Assembly (NCBI RefSeq): GCF_000972705.2
Contig: NZ_LATL02000194.1
Location: forward strand, 1 to 21,003
Reading direction: 5' to 3'
DNA from: Limnoraphis robusta CS-951
Lineage (GTDB): Bacteria > Cyanobacteriota > Cyanobacteriia > Cyanobacteriales > Microcoleaceae
DNA: 21,003 nucleotides
Under the pieces are notes generated by a model that saw only the letters and a list, made by a program, of their open reading frames with translations, ran no database searches and was not told the DNA's origin. This document shows, piece after piece, positions 1-7,762 of this stretch (positions are counted from its first letter, which is position 1; every line of letters begins with the position of its first letter). Position numbers and translations under genes: made by a program.

Positions 1-1
1 T

Positions 2-313
2 GTAGGGGCGGGTTCCCAATCAATTTATGATTCTATAGCAATGAGCAGGTTAATGTTTACAACTTCTTTGTGTCTTTGTGTCTTGGTGGTAAATTCAAGG
101 CTTGACCCTTGTAAACAAGCCAGCGCGACCTGCTATAATAAACAACCGTGCATATTCCCGCCCTTTTAGAAGTTTTGTAGGGGCGGGTTCAGAATAGATT
201 GATGTTTCTCACAAACAACCGTGGATATTCCCGCCCTCTCTTACAATTAACAGTTAAGGATGGGTTGATATCAAAGATTGATCACAAACAGAGATTTTGA
301 CAGAACCCGCCCC
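2..313. repeat. Cluster of short GC-rich intergenic repeats with inverted ends
   Basis: The first 325 bases hold no convincing gene. GTAGGGGCGGGTTC occurs at 2-15 and again at 177-190, and its inverted core GAACCCGCCCC lies at 303-313. A second block, AAACAACCGTG(C/G)ATATTCCCGCCC, occurs at 140-163 and 213-236 with one mismatch. Each unit therefore starts with GGGCGGG and ends with CCCGCCC, as in a REP or MITE-like palindromic unit. A low-complexity stretch rich in CTTTGTGTC lies at 64-89. Both sequence types recur at 15151-15264. The repeats are seen directly; the mobile-element interpretation is inference. Confidence 0.7.
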
Positions 314-325
314 AAGACTGACTGT

Positions 326-1129
326 TCACTGTAAACCCTGGACTAAGGGTTGAAACTGGGAAACCCACTGTTTTTGACTCATCACTAATATCGGATAGGA
401 ACGATGACCATAATCTTGTCCGGGTTGGAGGGGAAAAATCGGTTCAGGGTTCAACGGAGTCCAAACAACACCTGCCGCCTTAAGAATTGGCCAAAGGGGG
501 GCGATATCCCAAACTTTCGGTGTTGCTTCTACCCCGCCAATAGCAGCACCGGAAGCCACCATTAAAAAGTTGTAACCCGCCATACCCATCAGGCGAATTT
601 TACAGGGAATATTGGGGATAATGGCCGTACTACGGGTGCAAACATTAAAAAAATGCTGAGAACTGGGAGCGTCTAAACTAGGGTGAATGGGTTGTTGGTT
701 GCGAAAAGCCCCCGTCGGGCCAGTTAGCCCCGTATTTTCCAGCCAGAAGCCATGAAAAGACTGATTGAGAGGGGGGAGATGAACATAGCCAAATACAGGC
801 ATTCCTCGGTAAAGCAGACCCATTAAAATGCCCCAAATGGGAACTCCCCGAGTGAAGTTGGTGGTTCCATCAATCGGATCAATAATCCAACACCAGTCTG
901 TAGCGGGGAATAGATGTTCACCTTCTTCTGAAAGCAGACCATGTTCGGGGAAACTGTTGTTAATCCGATGACGAATTTCTTCGTCAGCCCACTGGTCAGA
1001 TTGAGTCACCAAACTCCCATCAGACTTTTCCGAGGCTTGTGCGGAACCAAAATCAAGCATTAACTGCTGTCCGACTTCCTGGGTGGTGGTTTGGGCAAAA
1101 TTGAGGAGAGTCTGCCAAAAGTTTGTCAT
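326..1129 (-). CDS. Inositol monophosphatase family protein
   Basis: This 267-residue soluble protein is a Mg2+-dependent phosphatase of the inositol monophosphatase / FBPase-like fold. Visible family motifs are an acidic SEEGE segment near residue 68, the metal-binding DPIDGTTNF motif with Asp84 and Asp87, and the C-terminal VWDIAP motif with Asp208. Length matches the family (about 260-280 residues). The substrate cannot be told from sequence: inositol phosphate, histidinol phosphate and sugar phosphates are all handled by relatives. The gene starts at an ATG without a clear Shine-Dalgarno sequence. It is transcribed divergently from ndhM, sharing a 155-bp spacer. No defect is visible, so it is probably functional. 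Confidence 0.88.
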   Translation of the reverse strand: MTNFWQTLLNFAQTTTQEVGQQLMLDFGSAQASEKSDGSLVTQSDQWADEEIRHRINNSFPEHGLLSEEGEHLFPATDWCWIIDPIDGTTNFTRGVPIWGILMGLLYRGMPVFGYVHLPPLNQSFHGFWLENTGLTGPTGAFRNQQPIHPSLDAPSSQHFFNVCTRSTAIIPNIPCKIRLMGMAGYNFLMVASGAAIGGVEATPKVWDIAPLWPILKAAGVVWTPLNPEPIFPLQPGQDYGHRSYPILVMSQKQWVSQFQPLVQGLQ

Positions 1130-1284
1130 AGGATGAGGATGATCTAGAGATTGATTACAAGCTAGATCTAGAATAGGGGCTAGCGTATGCTGCTAGAGAG
1201 GGATGATAGAAAAACGCCTCGCGGTTGGGATGTCCTAGTTTACAATGAAAGTGCAAAGATTAAAGACTTACAATTGCAGACGTT

Positions 1285-1620
1285 ATGTTGCTCAAATCCA
1301 CAACTCGGCATATTCATATTTACACCGCCGAAATTCAGAACGAAGAACTGGTTGACAATGACCAACGGTTAACGATAGATGTTGACCCGGATAATGAATT
1401 CAACTGGAGTGAGGCAGCTCTGAAAAAGGTTTATCAAAAATTTGACCAATTGGTTGAAGCCGCCAATGGAGAAGACTTAACCGAGTACAATCTCCGTCGC
1501 ATTGGCTCGGATCTTGAACATTTTGTGCGATCGCTCTTACAATCCGGTGAGATTAGCTACAATCTCAACAGTCGAGTTCTCAACTACAGTATGGGATTAC
1601 CTCGGGTTGCCTCTGAGTGA
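1285..1620 (+). CDS. ndhM: NAD(P)H-quinone oxidoreductase subunit M
   Basis: This 111-residue protein matches NdhM, a small peripheral subunit of the NDH-1 complex found in cyanobacteria and chloroplasts. NDH-1 sits in the thylakoid membrane and supports respiration and cyclic electron flow around photosystem I. The sequence opens with MLLKSTTRHIHIYTAEI, continues through an acidic stretch, and ends in the family-like NSRVLNYSMGLPRVASE tail. Length is as expected and there is no membrane segment. A HIP1 octamer lies inside the gene at 1527-1534. The ATG at 1285 gives the usual N-terminus; an overlapping frame starting at 1187 is a shadow. The gene appears to be a single transcription unit. 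Confidence 0.93.
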   Translation: MLLKSTTRHIHIYTAEIQNEELVDNDQRLTIDVDPDNEFNWSEAALKKVYQKFDQLVEAANGEDLTEYNLRRIGSDLEHFVRSLLQSGEISYNLNSRVLNYSMGLPRVASE

Positions 1621-1648
1621 GTTGACCTGTTGATTCAGTCTCAAATCT

Positions 1649-1712
1649 AGCAGCCCTATCTAAATTGCTTCTCTTTGTCTTTGTTCTGGGGCTGCTGTAT
1701 CTCAGGTTTTTT
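1649..1712 (+). terminator. Possible ndhM terminator (long-loop hairpin)
   Basis: AGCAGCCC (1649-1656) pairs perfectly with GGGCTGCT (1689-1696), and a T6 run follows at 1707-1712. The position 29 bases after the ndhM stop suits a terminator. However, the 32-base loop and the 10-base gap before the T-run are unusual, so the call is weak. Confidence 0.3.
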
Positions 1713-1886
1713 CCCGATTGCACTCACTGAATGGGTTAAAAAGGAATTGAGGGAGGGAAACTTTTGACCGATCGCGCAGTGCGAATCTCATAACTGATAA
1801 CCTGTGGTCAACAAACATGGAGCAGTAACTTAGTAGACGATTTATGGTACAACACGATACTATCTGTAAGATCAGATAATATATCT

Positions 1887-2978
1887 ATGCAACGAGCCTA
1901 TCATACCAAACTCAAACTTAACAACCGTCAAAGAACCTTAATGGCGACCCACGCGGGATATTCTAGGTGGGTTTGGAATTGGGCGTTAGCGATGTGGAAT
2001 GAAGCTTACAAACAGGGTTTAAAACCTTCAACGAATAAGCTAAAAAAGTTCTACACCAATCACATTAAACCTCAATATTCCTGGCAGTCAACGCTAAGTT
2101 CTAGAGTTTATCAATTTGCCTTCATGCACTTGGGAGAAGCATTTAGCCGATTCTTTCAAGGCGTTGCCAAACATCCGAAGTTCAAGAAAAAAGGCATAAA
2201 TGATAGCTTTACTTTAGATAATTGTGGCCAAGTAATGAGGTTTTCAGGGAGGAGATTGAAGCTTCCTTTTATTGGATGGGTATTCACTTATGAACCCATC
2301 CCGGAAATTCAGACTAAACGAGTCACAATTAGTCGAGTCGCTGATTCTTGGTATTTGTCTGTAGCCTACGAATTTGAACCAGAACAGACTGTTAAATCAA
2401 GAGTTTATCTGGGTGTTGATGTTGGAGTTAAGGTCTTAGCGACCTGTTCAAATGGTACTGTTTTTGCCAATCCAGCAGCCCACAAAAAAGCTCAAAAAAA
2501 TCTGGCTCGACTTCAGCGCGAACTTTCTAGAAAACAGAAGGGTTCAAACAACAGGAATAAAGCCAAGCTAAAATTAGCAAAAGCTTATCAAAGAATTGTC
2601 AACATTCGCAAAGATACAATTCACAAACTCACCTCATGGCTATGCAAAAACCACGCGGTCATCGGGTTAGAAGACTTGAATGTTTCTGGGATGTTGAAAA
2701 ATCACAAGTTAGCGGGTGCTATTGCTGATTCTGATCTTTATGAAATTCGCCGCCAAGTTGAGTATAAATCTTCGTGGTACGGCTCAGTTGTAGTTTTTGC
2801 TGATAGATTCTATCCGTCAACTAAGACCTGTTCAAGTTGCGGTCACGTTCAAAAAATAGCACTGAAAGAACGAGTTTTCAACTGTCAGGCTTGCGGTGAA
2901 GTCAAAGATCGTGACTATAATGCGAGTCTGAATTTATTACATTATGCCGAGGGCTTCTCGGCTAATTTGCCTGTCTGA
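1887..2978 (+). CDS. tnpB: RNA-guided endonuclease TnpB (IS200/IS605 OrfB family)
   Basis: This 363-residue protein has the full TnpB layout: an N-terminal OrfB_IS605 helix-turn-helix/WED-like region, then a split RuvC nuclease domain with a zinc finger. RuvC-I Asp178 lies in LGVDVGVK and RuvC-II Glu262 in GLEDLNVSGM. The zinc finger has two CxxC pairs (CSSCG and CQACG). RuvC-III lies in KDRDYNASLNL (Asp341/Asp343). All catalytic positions are present and no frameshift is seen, so the nuclease looks competent. Family members use an omega RNA made from the element's right end to cut DNA next to a target-adjacent motif, favouring element retention. The protein ends about ten residues after the RuvC-III region. 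Confidence 0.93.
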   Translation: MQRAYHTKLKLNNRQRTLMATHAGYSRWVWNWALAMWNEAYKQGLKPSTNKLKKFYTNHIKPQYSWQSTLSSRVYQFAFMHLGEAFSRFFQGVAKHPKFKKKGINDSFTLDNCGQVMRFSGRRLKLPFIGWVFTYEPIPEIQTKRVTISRVADSWYLSVAYEFEPEQTVKSRVYLGVDVGVKVLATCSNGTVFANPAAHKKAQKNLARLQRELSRKQKGSNNRNKAKLKLAKAYQRIVNIRKDTIHKLTSWLCKNHAVIGLEDLNVSGMLKNHKLAGAIADSDLYEIRRQVEYKSSWYGSVVVFADRFYPSTKTCSSCGHVQKIALKERVFNCQACGEVKDRDYNASLNLLHYAEGFSANLPV

Positions 2979-3061
2979 CCGGGTGCTGCCGACAGTCCGG
3001 GGTGATGCAGCGCAAAGTCCGATCTCGGCGGAAACCGCTCGAGAAGGAACTTTGCAAGACA
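2971..3061 (+). ncRNA. Candidate omega RNA (reRNA) scaffold at the right end of the tnpB element
   Basis: Several helices can form across the end of tnpB and the following bases. CTGTC (2971-2975) pairs with GACAG (2991-2995), or alternatively GCTGC (2985-2989) pairs with GCAGC (3007-3011). GCAAAGT (3012-3018) pairs with ACTTTGC (3049-3055) and encloses an inner stem, CTCG-GCGG (3024-3031) / CCGC-T-CGAG (3035-3043), with an AAA loop. TnpB omega RNAs are known to overlap the tnpB 3' end and the right end. The guide would be the bases just beyond the element, roughly 3062 onward. No gene was found in 2979-3288; the rest of this gap shows no other clear feature. Confidence 0.5.
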
Positions 3062-3269
3062 GGAAGTAAACATTAACAAGGTTTGTACCGCGTTATATCA
3101 GTTTTATAAAGCAGATGACAATTGAAACAGATACCTGCACCGAAGAGCGGATGGGCATTGATTGGGGGAAAGCATAGGTTTATTCGTCCCAGTATTTAAG
3201 TTAATCCGTTTTTTCGCCAAGGCAATCGGTTTTCAATCTCAATGATCAACTCTAAACTTGAGCGGCAAC

Positions 3270-3288
3270 AGAGGCGTGAGATACCTCT
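3270..3288 (+). promoter_or_regulatory. Small hairpin covering the ribosome binding site of the PP2C gene
   Basis: AGAGG (3270-3274) can pair with CCTCT (3284-3288), directly abutting the ATG at 3289. The left arm is the best Shine-Dalgarno match upstream, so pairing would hide it. The stem has only 5 bp and may be chance. Confidence 0.25.
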
Positions 3289-5568
3289 ATGCAAAATCAT
3301 ATGCCAAAACACTATTTGTGGGCGTTAGGTGAAGGGATTGATGCTTTACCTGCGGGAACGCTAATCGCCGACCGCTACTTATTAAAACACAATCAGATTG
3401 TGGTCGATACTCGACCCGAGCTTTTTCCTGAAATTCCGGACGGCATTTCTGAGGAAATAGCGCCTTATCTGAGGCTATTTCCCTATCGACTGCATCTTCC
3501 CCTGGTATACGGATTTGTCCCTCCTGCCCATAATGAACTCGGAATCGCGATTTGGCTCTTAGAACAGGGGCCAATTGATCGCACACGGGAAATCCTCATG
3601 CCCAGTTTATTGGAGTTGTGGCCGGGTACTGAGGCTTTGCGACAGCTTAACTGGTTATGGCAAATCGCTCAACTGTGGCATCCCTTCCAACATCAAGAGG
3701 TAGCCTCGAGTTTGCTGAACCCGAAATTGCTGCGAATCGAAGGGCCATTAGTGCGATTAGCGCAGTTAGAGGAGGACTGGAAAAAGGCAACTCTCGCTCA
3801 ACTGGGACTACTTTGGCAACAATGGCTCGAAGATGCTCACCCGAAAATTCAAAAGTTTCTCGGCCAGTTGACTCACCAAATGATCAACAAAGAAATCCAC
3901 AAGCCGGAACAATTGATCTATCAACTCGACCAAGCAATGGCGATTTGTGGGCGATCGCTGTCTCGTCGGGTGGAAATTATCACAGCGACAGATACAGGGC
4001 CGACTCGTTCTCACAATGAAGATGCTTGTTATCCTGACCGTGATACCCTCGTTCAAGTTCCCGCGAATACTCCGGCTTTGACGATTGTTTGCGATGGAAT
4101 TGGGGGACAGGAAGGGGGAGAAGTTGCTTCACACCTCGCTATTGATGTTCTACGCGGCGAATTAGAAAATATCCGTTCTCATCCGGCGAGTTGGGATGGG
4201 CCTTCGTTGATCACTCAGTTAAAACGGGCGACTAATCTGGCCAATGATGTCATCTGTCAGCGCAACGACAGCGAACATCGTCAGGGACGGGAACGCATGG
4301 GGACCACGTTGGTCATGGCTCTGACCCGTGAGCATGAAGTTTATATTACCCATATCGGTGACAGTCGCGCCTACTGGATTACTCGCACAGGCTGTTATCA
4401 GGTGACGCTGGATGATGATGTCGCTTCTCGTGAAGTCCGTCTGGGTTATGCACTGTATCGAGATGCGATTCAACCCCGAGCCTCGGGTGCTTTGATTCAA
4501 GCTTTGGGTATTACCTCCTCATCAACCCTTTACCCGACGGTGCAACGGTTCCCAATTGATGAGGATTGTATCTTTTTACTCTGTTCTGATGGGCTGAGTG
4601 ATAAAGATCGTATTGAGGATTATTGGGAAAGTGAAATTCTACCGATTTTGAACGCGGAAACTGATCTAGCAACGGCGAAAAATCGATTAATTGAAATCGC
4701 TAATACCCTCAATGGTCACGATAATGTAACGATTTCAATCCTTCACTTTCGTGTTTCGACTAAATCGGGAATTTACGCTCTGCCTGAAGTCAAAGTTTCG
4801 CCGATTGTTACGAATTTAGACGGGGATTCTCAAGACGATTCCGATGGTATTCCAACGGATGATTCTCAATTCCCTAATACTGTATTTGTCGATATACCTT
4901 CCTCCTCGAAGTTTTCTAAAATTTGGCCGTTGTCTTTGGGGATTGCCTTTTTATTAGGTTTGGCAGGGGTTTTAGTTTACTTTTCCGGTATCTTAAATTC
5001 AGAGAAACGGAATCAGCAAGCCGATCCTGTTGTGACTCAGACGAACACCCCCCCTCCGGCTGTGCCAAAATTCCCTTTGCCTCAAACTCCGACAGTCAGT
5101 TTAAAATCTTTCATTCAACTTGGCAAAAATACCGCAGTTGATGCTGAAACTTCAGGAGGTTATATTCAACTCTTGAAAGAATTTGGTAAACCTTGGATTA
5201 AGGGTAATGTTCCTTCGGGAACAGTTTTTCTAGTGCTAGAAAAACAATCGACTCCTCAAGCAGGATCTTGGCTAGAGTTAAAAGTTTGTAATTTGCCCAA
5301 TGCTCAAAGTTTAGCACTAACAAAGACGGCAAAAGATGAACAGGGGATCGAACAAAATCCTGACTTTGTAAATCCATCTATAGGGGAAAATGAACAACTC
5401 GATCCGCAAGCTGAAGCCTCTGAAGATTTAGCAGAAAATAGTGAACTGATTCCGCCTCTGGAAGCTGGAGATACAGGCTGGATGCGATCTAAAGATGTTT
5501 CAGCCTTAATGGTTAATACTCCCCTATTTAAGCCTCAACAAAAAGGAGTTTGTCAAAATGTCCCTTGA
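3289..5568 (+). CDS. Membrane-anchored PP2C-type serine/threonine phosphatase
   Basis: This 759-residue protein removes phosphate from Ser/Thr residues, with the catalytic domain predicted in the cytoplasm. Residues 1-230 are an unrecognised N-terminal region. The PP2C/SpoIIE-like catalytic domain spans about 230-495 with all metal-site motifs: RSHNED (Asp245), CDGIGG (Asp269), HIGDSRAY (Asp358), CSDGLSD (Asp434) and GHDNVT (Asp478). A single membrane helix lies at about 546-569, followed by a roughly 190-residue outer region with a Pro-rich linker and an SH3-like-looking segment. The ATG at 3289 is preferred; an in-frame ATG at 3301 is an alternative. The arrangement mirrors membrane PP2C proteins paired with Ser/Thr kinases, but no kinase gene is in the window. 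A HIP1 site lies at 3951. Confidence 0.85.
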   Translation: MQNHMPKHYLWALGEGIDALPAGTLIADRYLLKHNQIVVDTRPELFPEIPDGISEEIAPYLRLFPYRLHLPLVYGFVPPAHNELGIAIWLLEQGPIDRTREILMPSLLELWPGTEALRQLNWLWQIAQLWHPFQHQEVASSLLNPKLLRIEGPLVRLAQLEEDWKKATLAQLGLLWQQWLEDAHPKIQKFLGQLTHQMINKEIHKPEQLIYQLDQAMAICGRSLSRRVEIITATDTGPTRSHNEDACYPDRDTLVQVPANTPALTIVCDGIGGQEGGEVASHLAIDVLRGELENIRSHPASWDGPSLITQLKRATNLANDVICQRNDSEHRQGRERMGTTLVMALTREHEVYITHIGDSRAYWITRTGCYQVTLDDDVASREVRLGYALYRDAIQPRASGALIQALGITSSSTLYPTVQRFPIDEDCIFLLCSDGLSDKDRIEDYWESEILPILNAETDLATAKNRLIEIANTLNGHDNVTISILHFRVSTKSGIYALPEVKVSPIVTNLDGDSQDDSDGIPTDDSQFPNTVFVDIPSSSKFSKIWPLSLGIAFLLGLAGVLVYFSGILNSEKRNQQADPVVTQTNTPPPAVPKFPLPQTPTVSLKSFIQLGKNTAVDAETSGGYIQLLKEFGKPWIKGNVPSGTVFLVLEKQSTPQAGSWLELKVCNLPNAQSLALTKTAKDEQGIEQNPDFVNPSIGENEQLDPQAEASEDLAENSELIPPLEAGDTGWMRSKDVSALMVNTPLFKPQQKGVCQNVP

Positions 5569-5581
5569 TCAGCCTGAGTTG

Positions 5582-5631
5582 AACGGATGTTAACGATTTT
5601 TTCCCTTTAAATCTCTTTGAAATCATCCGTT
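5582..5631 (+). other. 8-bp inverted repeat between the phosphatase and the exported-protein gene
   Basis: AACGGATG (5582-5589) and CATCCGTT (5624-5631) are perfect inverted copies 34 bases apart, in the spacer after the PP2C stop and before the next gene. They could be operator half-sites or the foot of a weak terminator; there is no T-run after the right arm. Confidence 0.3.
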
Positions 5632-5680
5632 AATCTGCTACGATCAATCTCAAAATCAGATCAATGTGGGGAGATTGATG

Positions 5681-6202
5681 ATGAACAAAAATCAAATCTG
5701 GGCTGTGGTTATCTCGATAGCGGCGATCTCATCGGGGATTTTCCCGAGTCCTGCTAAAGCGGATGGTTTTCCGGGTGGTAAGATCCCTCGTCAACCTCCG
5801 AGTCATCAACCTTCCTGTGGCGAAGTTGTCGAGGACTGCAAATCTCCGAAGCCCAGATCTTTATATGACGAGATTTATTCTAAACATAAACCCTATTGTG
5901 GGTATTTGCGTAAACATCGTCTCCGCTCTCGTCATTGGAGTGAAGAGCATCAACCCGTAGCGGCTTTAGAAGACTCCTCATCTGATGAAACAGCCTACGA
6001 ATGGGAATCGGAAACACAAGAAGATTTAATGGCTTCTACAGGGGATTATTCGGGTCTCAGTACATCTCAACCAACGAGTTCTCGTAATCAATATTATCAG
6101 AGCAGTGCGATGGGTGGAGAAAATGCCCTAGTATTATTTATTGCGATCGGACTGTGGTTTGGATTGCCTTCTTTATTTTCTCCTAAAGACTCCAAAAAGT
6201 AG
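5681..6202 (+). CDS. Exported protein of unknown function with C-terminal membrane helix
   Basis: I do not recognise this protein of about 173 residues. It begins with a classic signal peptide: charged MNKNQ, a hydrophobic core, then a probable cleavage after PAKA. A Pro/His/Lys/Arg-rich segment with three Cys follows, then an acidic, Ser-rich middle. A hydrophobic C-terminal helix (LVLFIAIGLWFGLPSLF) ends in a short lysine-rich tail. It probably stays anchored by its C-terminus with the middle outside the cytoplasm. The ATG at 5681 is chosen because GGGGAG (5668-5673) lies 7 bases upstream; ATG 5678 and GTG 5666 are in-frame alternatives. It follows the phosphatase by about 110 bp and may be read with it. 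Confidence 0.75.
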   Translation: MNKNQIWAVVISIAAISSGIFPSPAKADGFPGGKIPRQPPSHQPSCGEVVEDCKSPKPRSLYDEIYSKHKPYCGYLRKHRLRSRHWSEEHQPVAALEDSSSDETAYEWESETQEDLMASTGDYSGLSTSQPTSSRNQYYQSSAMGGENALVLFIAIGLWFGLPSLFSPKDSKK

Positions 6203-6272
6203 GAGTGAAATCTTAAATTCTTCTCTAATTTGTTGAGAGAGAAAGCTGGAATTTTAACCGATCTGATTGCTT

Positions 6273-7157
6273 ATGTTTCAATGCCCAGTCTGTCAACAGG
6301 AATATCCGCAATCGGTTCCAGAATTTTGTTGGGTTTGTCATTGGTGTCTACAATCGCCAACCCAAAACTCAACAGAAATACATCTAGAATCCGTTAGGTT
6401 AGAATGGGCAAAACACAAGTGGCAAGAGTTAAAATTCCTGAAACAAGATCTAGAAAAAATGCCTTCAGCCGGAGAAAATTTTTCTCAAAATTCATTGAAT
6501 CTTGCTGATTTATCGATGAGGCTAGAGACTATTGAAGCCAAACTTCAACAAGCGACTGTTGAGCGCCAAAACTTACACAATCAACTGGAATGGGTTTTAC
6601 ATTATCTAGAATTACTCAATCCTGAACGTGTTTTTAATACAATATCCCGTCTAGAAAATTGGCTAGAAGGTGGCGTAGAAGAAACGCCTTTGATGTCTGA
6701 AGTTGGGATGGATTATTTACCCCTGAGTGAGTTACTCGCTGCCGGAGAGTGGAAAAGTTCTGATGAATATACTTGGCAAATTGTTCTATATTTAGCGAGA
6801 CGAGAACCCGAAGGTTGGCTGAGAATAGAAGATATTGAAAACTTTCCTTGTGTTGACTTACAAACGATAGATTATCTCTGGAATTATTATAGTAATGGTT
6901 TGTTTGGTTTAGGGGTTCAGCAGCAAATTTTAGACGGTTTAGCAGGAGATTATCCAACGTTTTGTGATGCAGTCGGATGGCGACAAGGGGAAAATTGGAA
7001 ATATTACAATGAACTCACATTCAACCCCAATGCACCCGCAGGACATCTCCCGGTGATTGTTTGGCGAAAACGCGCTTGTTATGGAATGGGTTCAGGAACC
7101 GCAGCCGAAAATCTTTCTTTGTTTTTGAACCGCTTGATTTGCTGTCAGAAGAGTTGA
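6273..7157 (+). CDS. GUN4-domain protein with N-terminal zinc-ribbon-like motif and coiled coil
   Basis: The C-terminal half (about residues 145-285) is a GUN4 domain, recognised from LLAAGEWKSSDEYT, EGWLRIEDIENFPC, DLQTIDYLWNYYSNGLFG, DAVGWR and ELTFNPNAPAGHLP. GUN4 proteins bind tetrapyrroles; true Gun4 activates Mg-chelatase in chlorophyll synthesis. Here the domain follows a Cys-rich start (FQCPVC, then FCWVCHWC) that looks like a zinc ribbon, and a long helical region (about 40-125) likely to form a coiled coil. This architecture suggests a paralogue in signalling or protein interaction rather than the core Gun4. The ATG at 6273 is chosen over the in-frame TTG at 6267. No membrane segment is seen. 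Confidence 0.85.
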   Translation: MFQCPVCQQEYPQSVPEFCWVCHWCLQSPTQNSTEIHLESVRLEWAKHKWQELKFLKQDLEKMPSAGENFSQNSLNLADLSMRLETIEAKLQQATVERQNLHNQLEWVLHYLELLNPERVFNTISRLENWLEGGVEETPLMSEVGMDYLPLSELLAAGEWKSSDEYTWQIVLYLARREPEGWLRIEDIENFPCVDLQTIDYLWNYYSNGLFGLGVQQQILDGLAGDYPTFCDAVGWRQGENWKYYNELTFNPNAPAGHLPVIVWRKRACYGMGSGTAAENLSLFLNRLICCQKS

Positions 7158-7224
7158 CGAATTGGATAATTTGTTGTAGGGTCATTTTATCGGCTAATTC
7201 ACAGCAAGTTGATGGAGTTTTCAA

Positions 7225-7566
7225 ATGGAACTGCTGCAAAAAGCCAGTTTAACCATTACTCACGCCGGGATGAATACGACTTTGGAATCGTTGAACAATG
7301 GGGTTCCAATGGTTGGGATTCCGGTGACAAACGATCAGCCCGGAGTCGCCGCAAGAATCGGTTGGACGGGAGCGGGGGAGGTCGTTCCGTTGAAAAAGTT
7401 AAACGCTTCTAAACTTCGGGTGGCGGTTGAGAAGGTGTTAACGGAAGATTCCTACAAACAGAACGCTTTGAGACTTCAAGAGGCAATTAAACGGGCGGGA
7501 GGCGTTCAACGGGCGGCCGATATTATTGAACGGGCGGTTTCTACGGGTAAACCGGTTTTGGCTTAA
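7225..7566 (+). pseudogene. C-terminal remnant of a UDP-glycosyltransferase (GT1, MGT/CrtX-like)
   Basis: The 113 codons match the C-terminal part of GT1 enzymes, including the nucleotide-sugar signature THAGMNTTLESLNNGVP followed by GIPVTNDQPGVAARI. Intact relatives are about 400-430 residues, so the whole N-terminal acceptor domain and part of the donor domain are missing. In-frame upstream sequence meets a TGA at 7210-7212, so the gene is truncated, not mis-started. The join to foreign sequence falls between 7158 and about 7222, just after the GUN4 gene. The fragment looks more GC-rich than its left neighbours. It cannot be an active transferase. Confidence 0.82.
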
Positions 7567-7571
7567 AAAAA

Positions 7572-7703
7572 TCAATCGGCTAAAGAGGAAGTATGCACTC
7601 TGCAAATAATACTTTCACTGCGGTTTGCATAACTCTCTTGATCCGCAATATAGCGTTTTTCAATCTGGTGAGGTATATATTTAAAATTTTCCTCTTGCCA
7701 CAT
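7572..7703 (-). CDS. Possible 43-residue ORF or gene fragment downstream of the P450
   Basis: An open frame starts at ATG 7703 (MWQEENFKYIPHQIEKRY...) and ends at TGA 7572-7574. The frame stays open for about 12 more codons upstream (GLYALGKRQEF) before a TGA, which suggests a fragment of a longer protein. An AAGG lies about 9 bases before the ATG. It follows the P450 on the same strand by 119 bp. The polar, mixed composition looks protein-like, but I recognise no family. Confidence 0.25.
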   Translation of the reverse strand: MWQEENFKYIPHQIEKRYIADQESYANRSESIICRVHTSSLAD

Positions 7704-7762
7704 GAACTCTTGCCTTTTGCCCAAAGCATAAAGTCCTGTATCTCAGCAGCATGATAACTGCT

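Larger units (their letters stand above)
1861..3061 (+). mobile_element. Solo IS200/IS605-type element carrying only tnpB
   Basis: The element consists of one tnpB gene with structured ends and no TnpA (Y1 transposase) nearby, like the IS891/IS1341 group. A 6-bp hairpin, TATCTG/CAGATA, lies at 1861-1878 just before the start codon and is a candidate left-end structure. Nested hairpins follow the stop codon up to about 3055. Exact ends are not determined: this family makes no target duplication, and the cleavage sites need comparison with an empty site. Without TnpA, movement would require a related element elsewhere in the genome. Confidence 0.6.

Noticed and set aside
1187..1372. 61-codon frame overlapping the ndhM start
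   Set aside because: It overlaps ndhM in another frame and reads ndhM upstream sequence; no family resemblance.
3115..3177. 20-codon frame starting MTIETDTCTEERMGIDWGKA
   Set aside because: Too short, with no clear ribosome binding site. GIDWGK faintly resembles nuclease-fold starts but is not enough to call a gene or relic.
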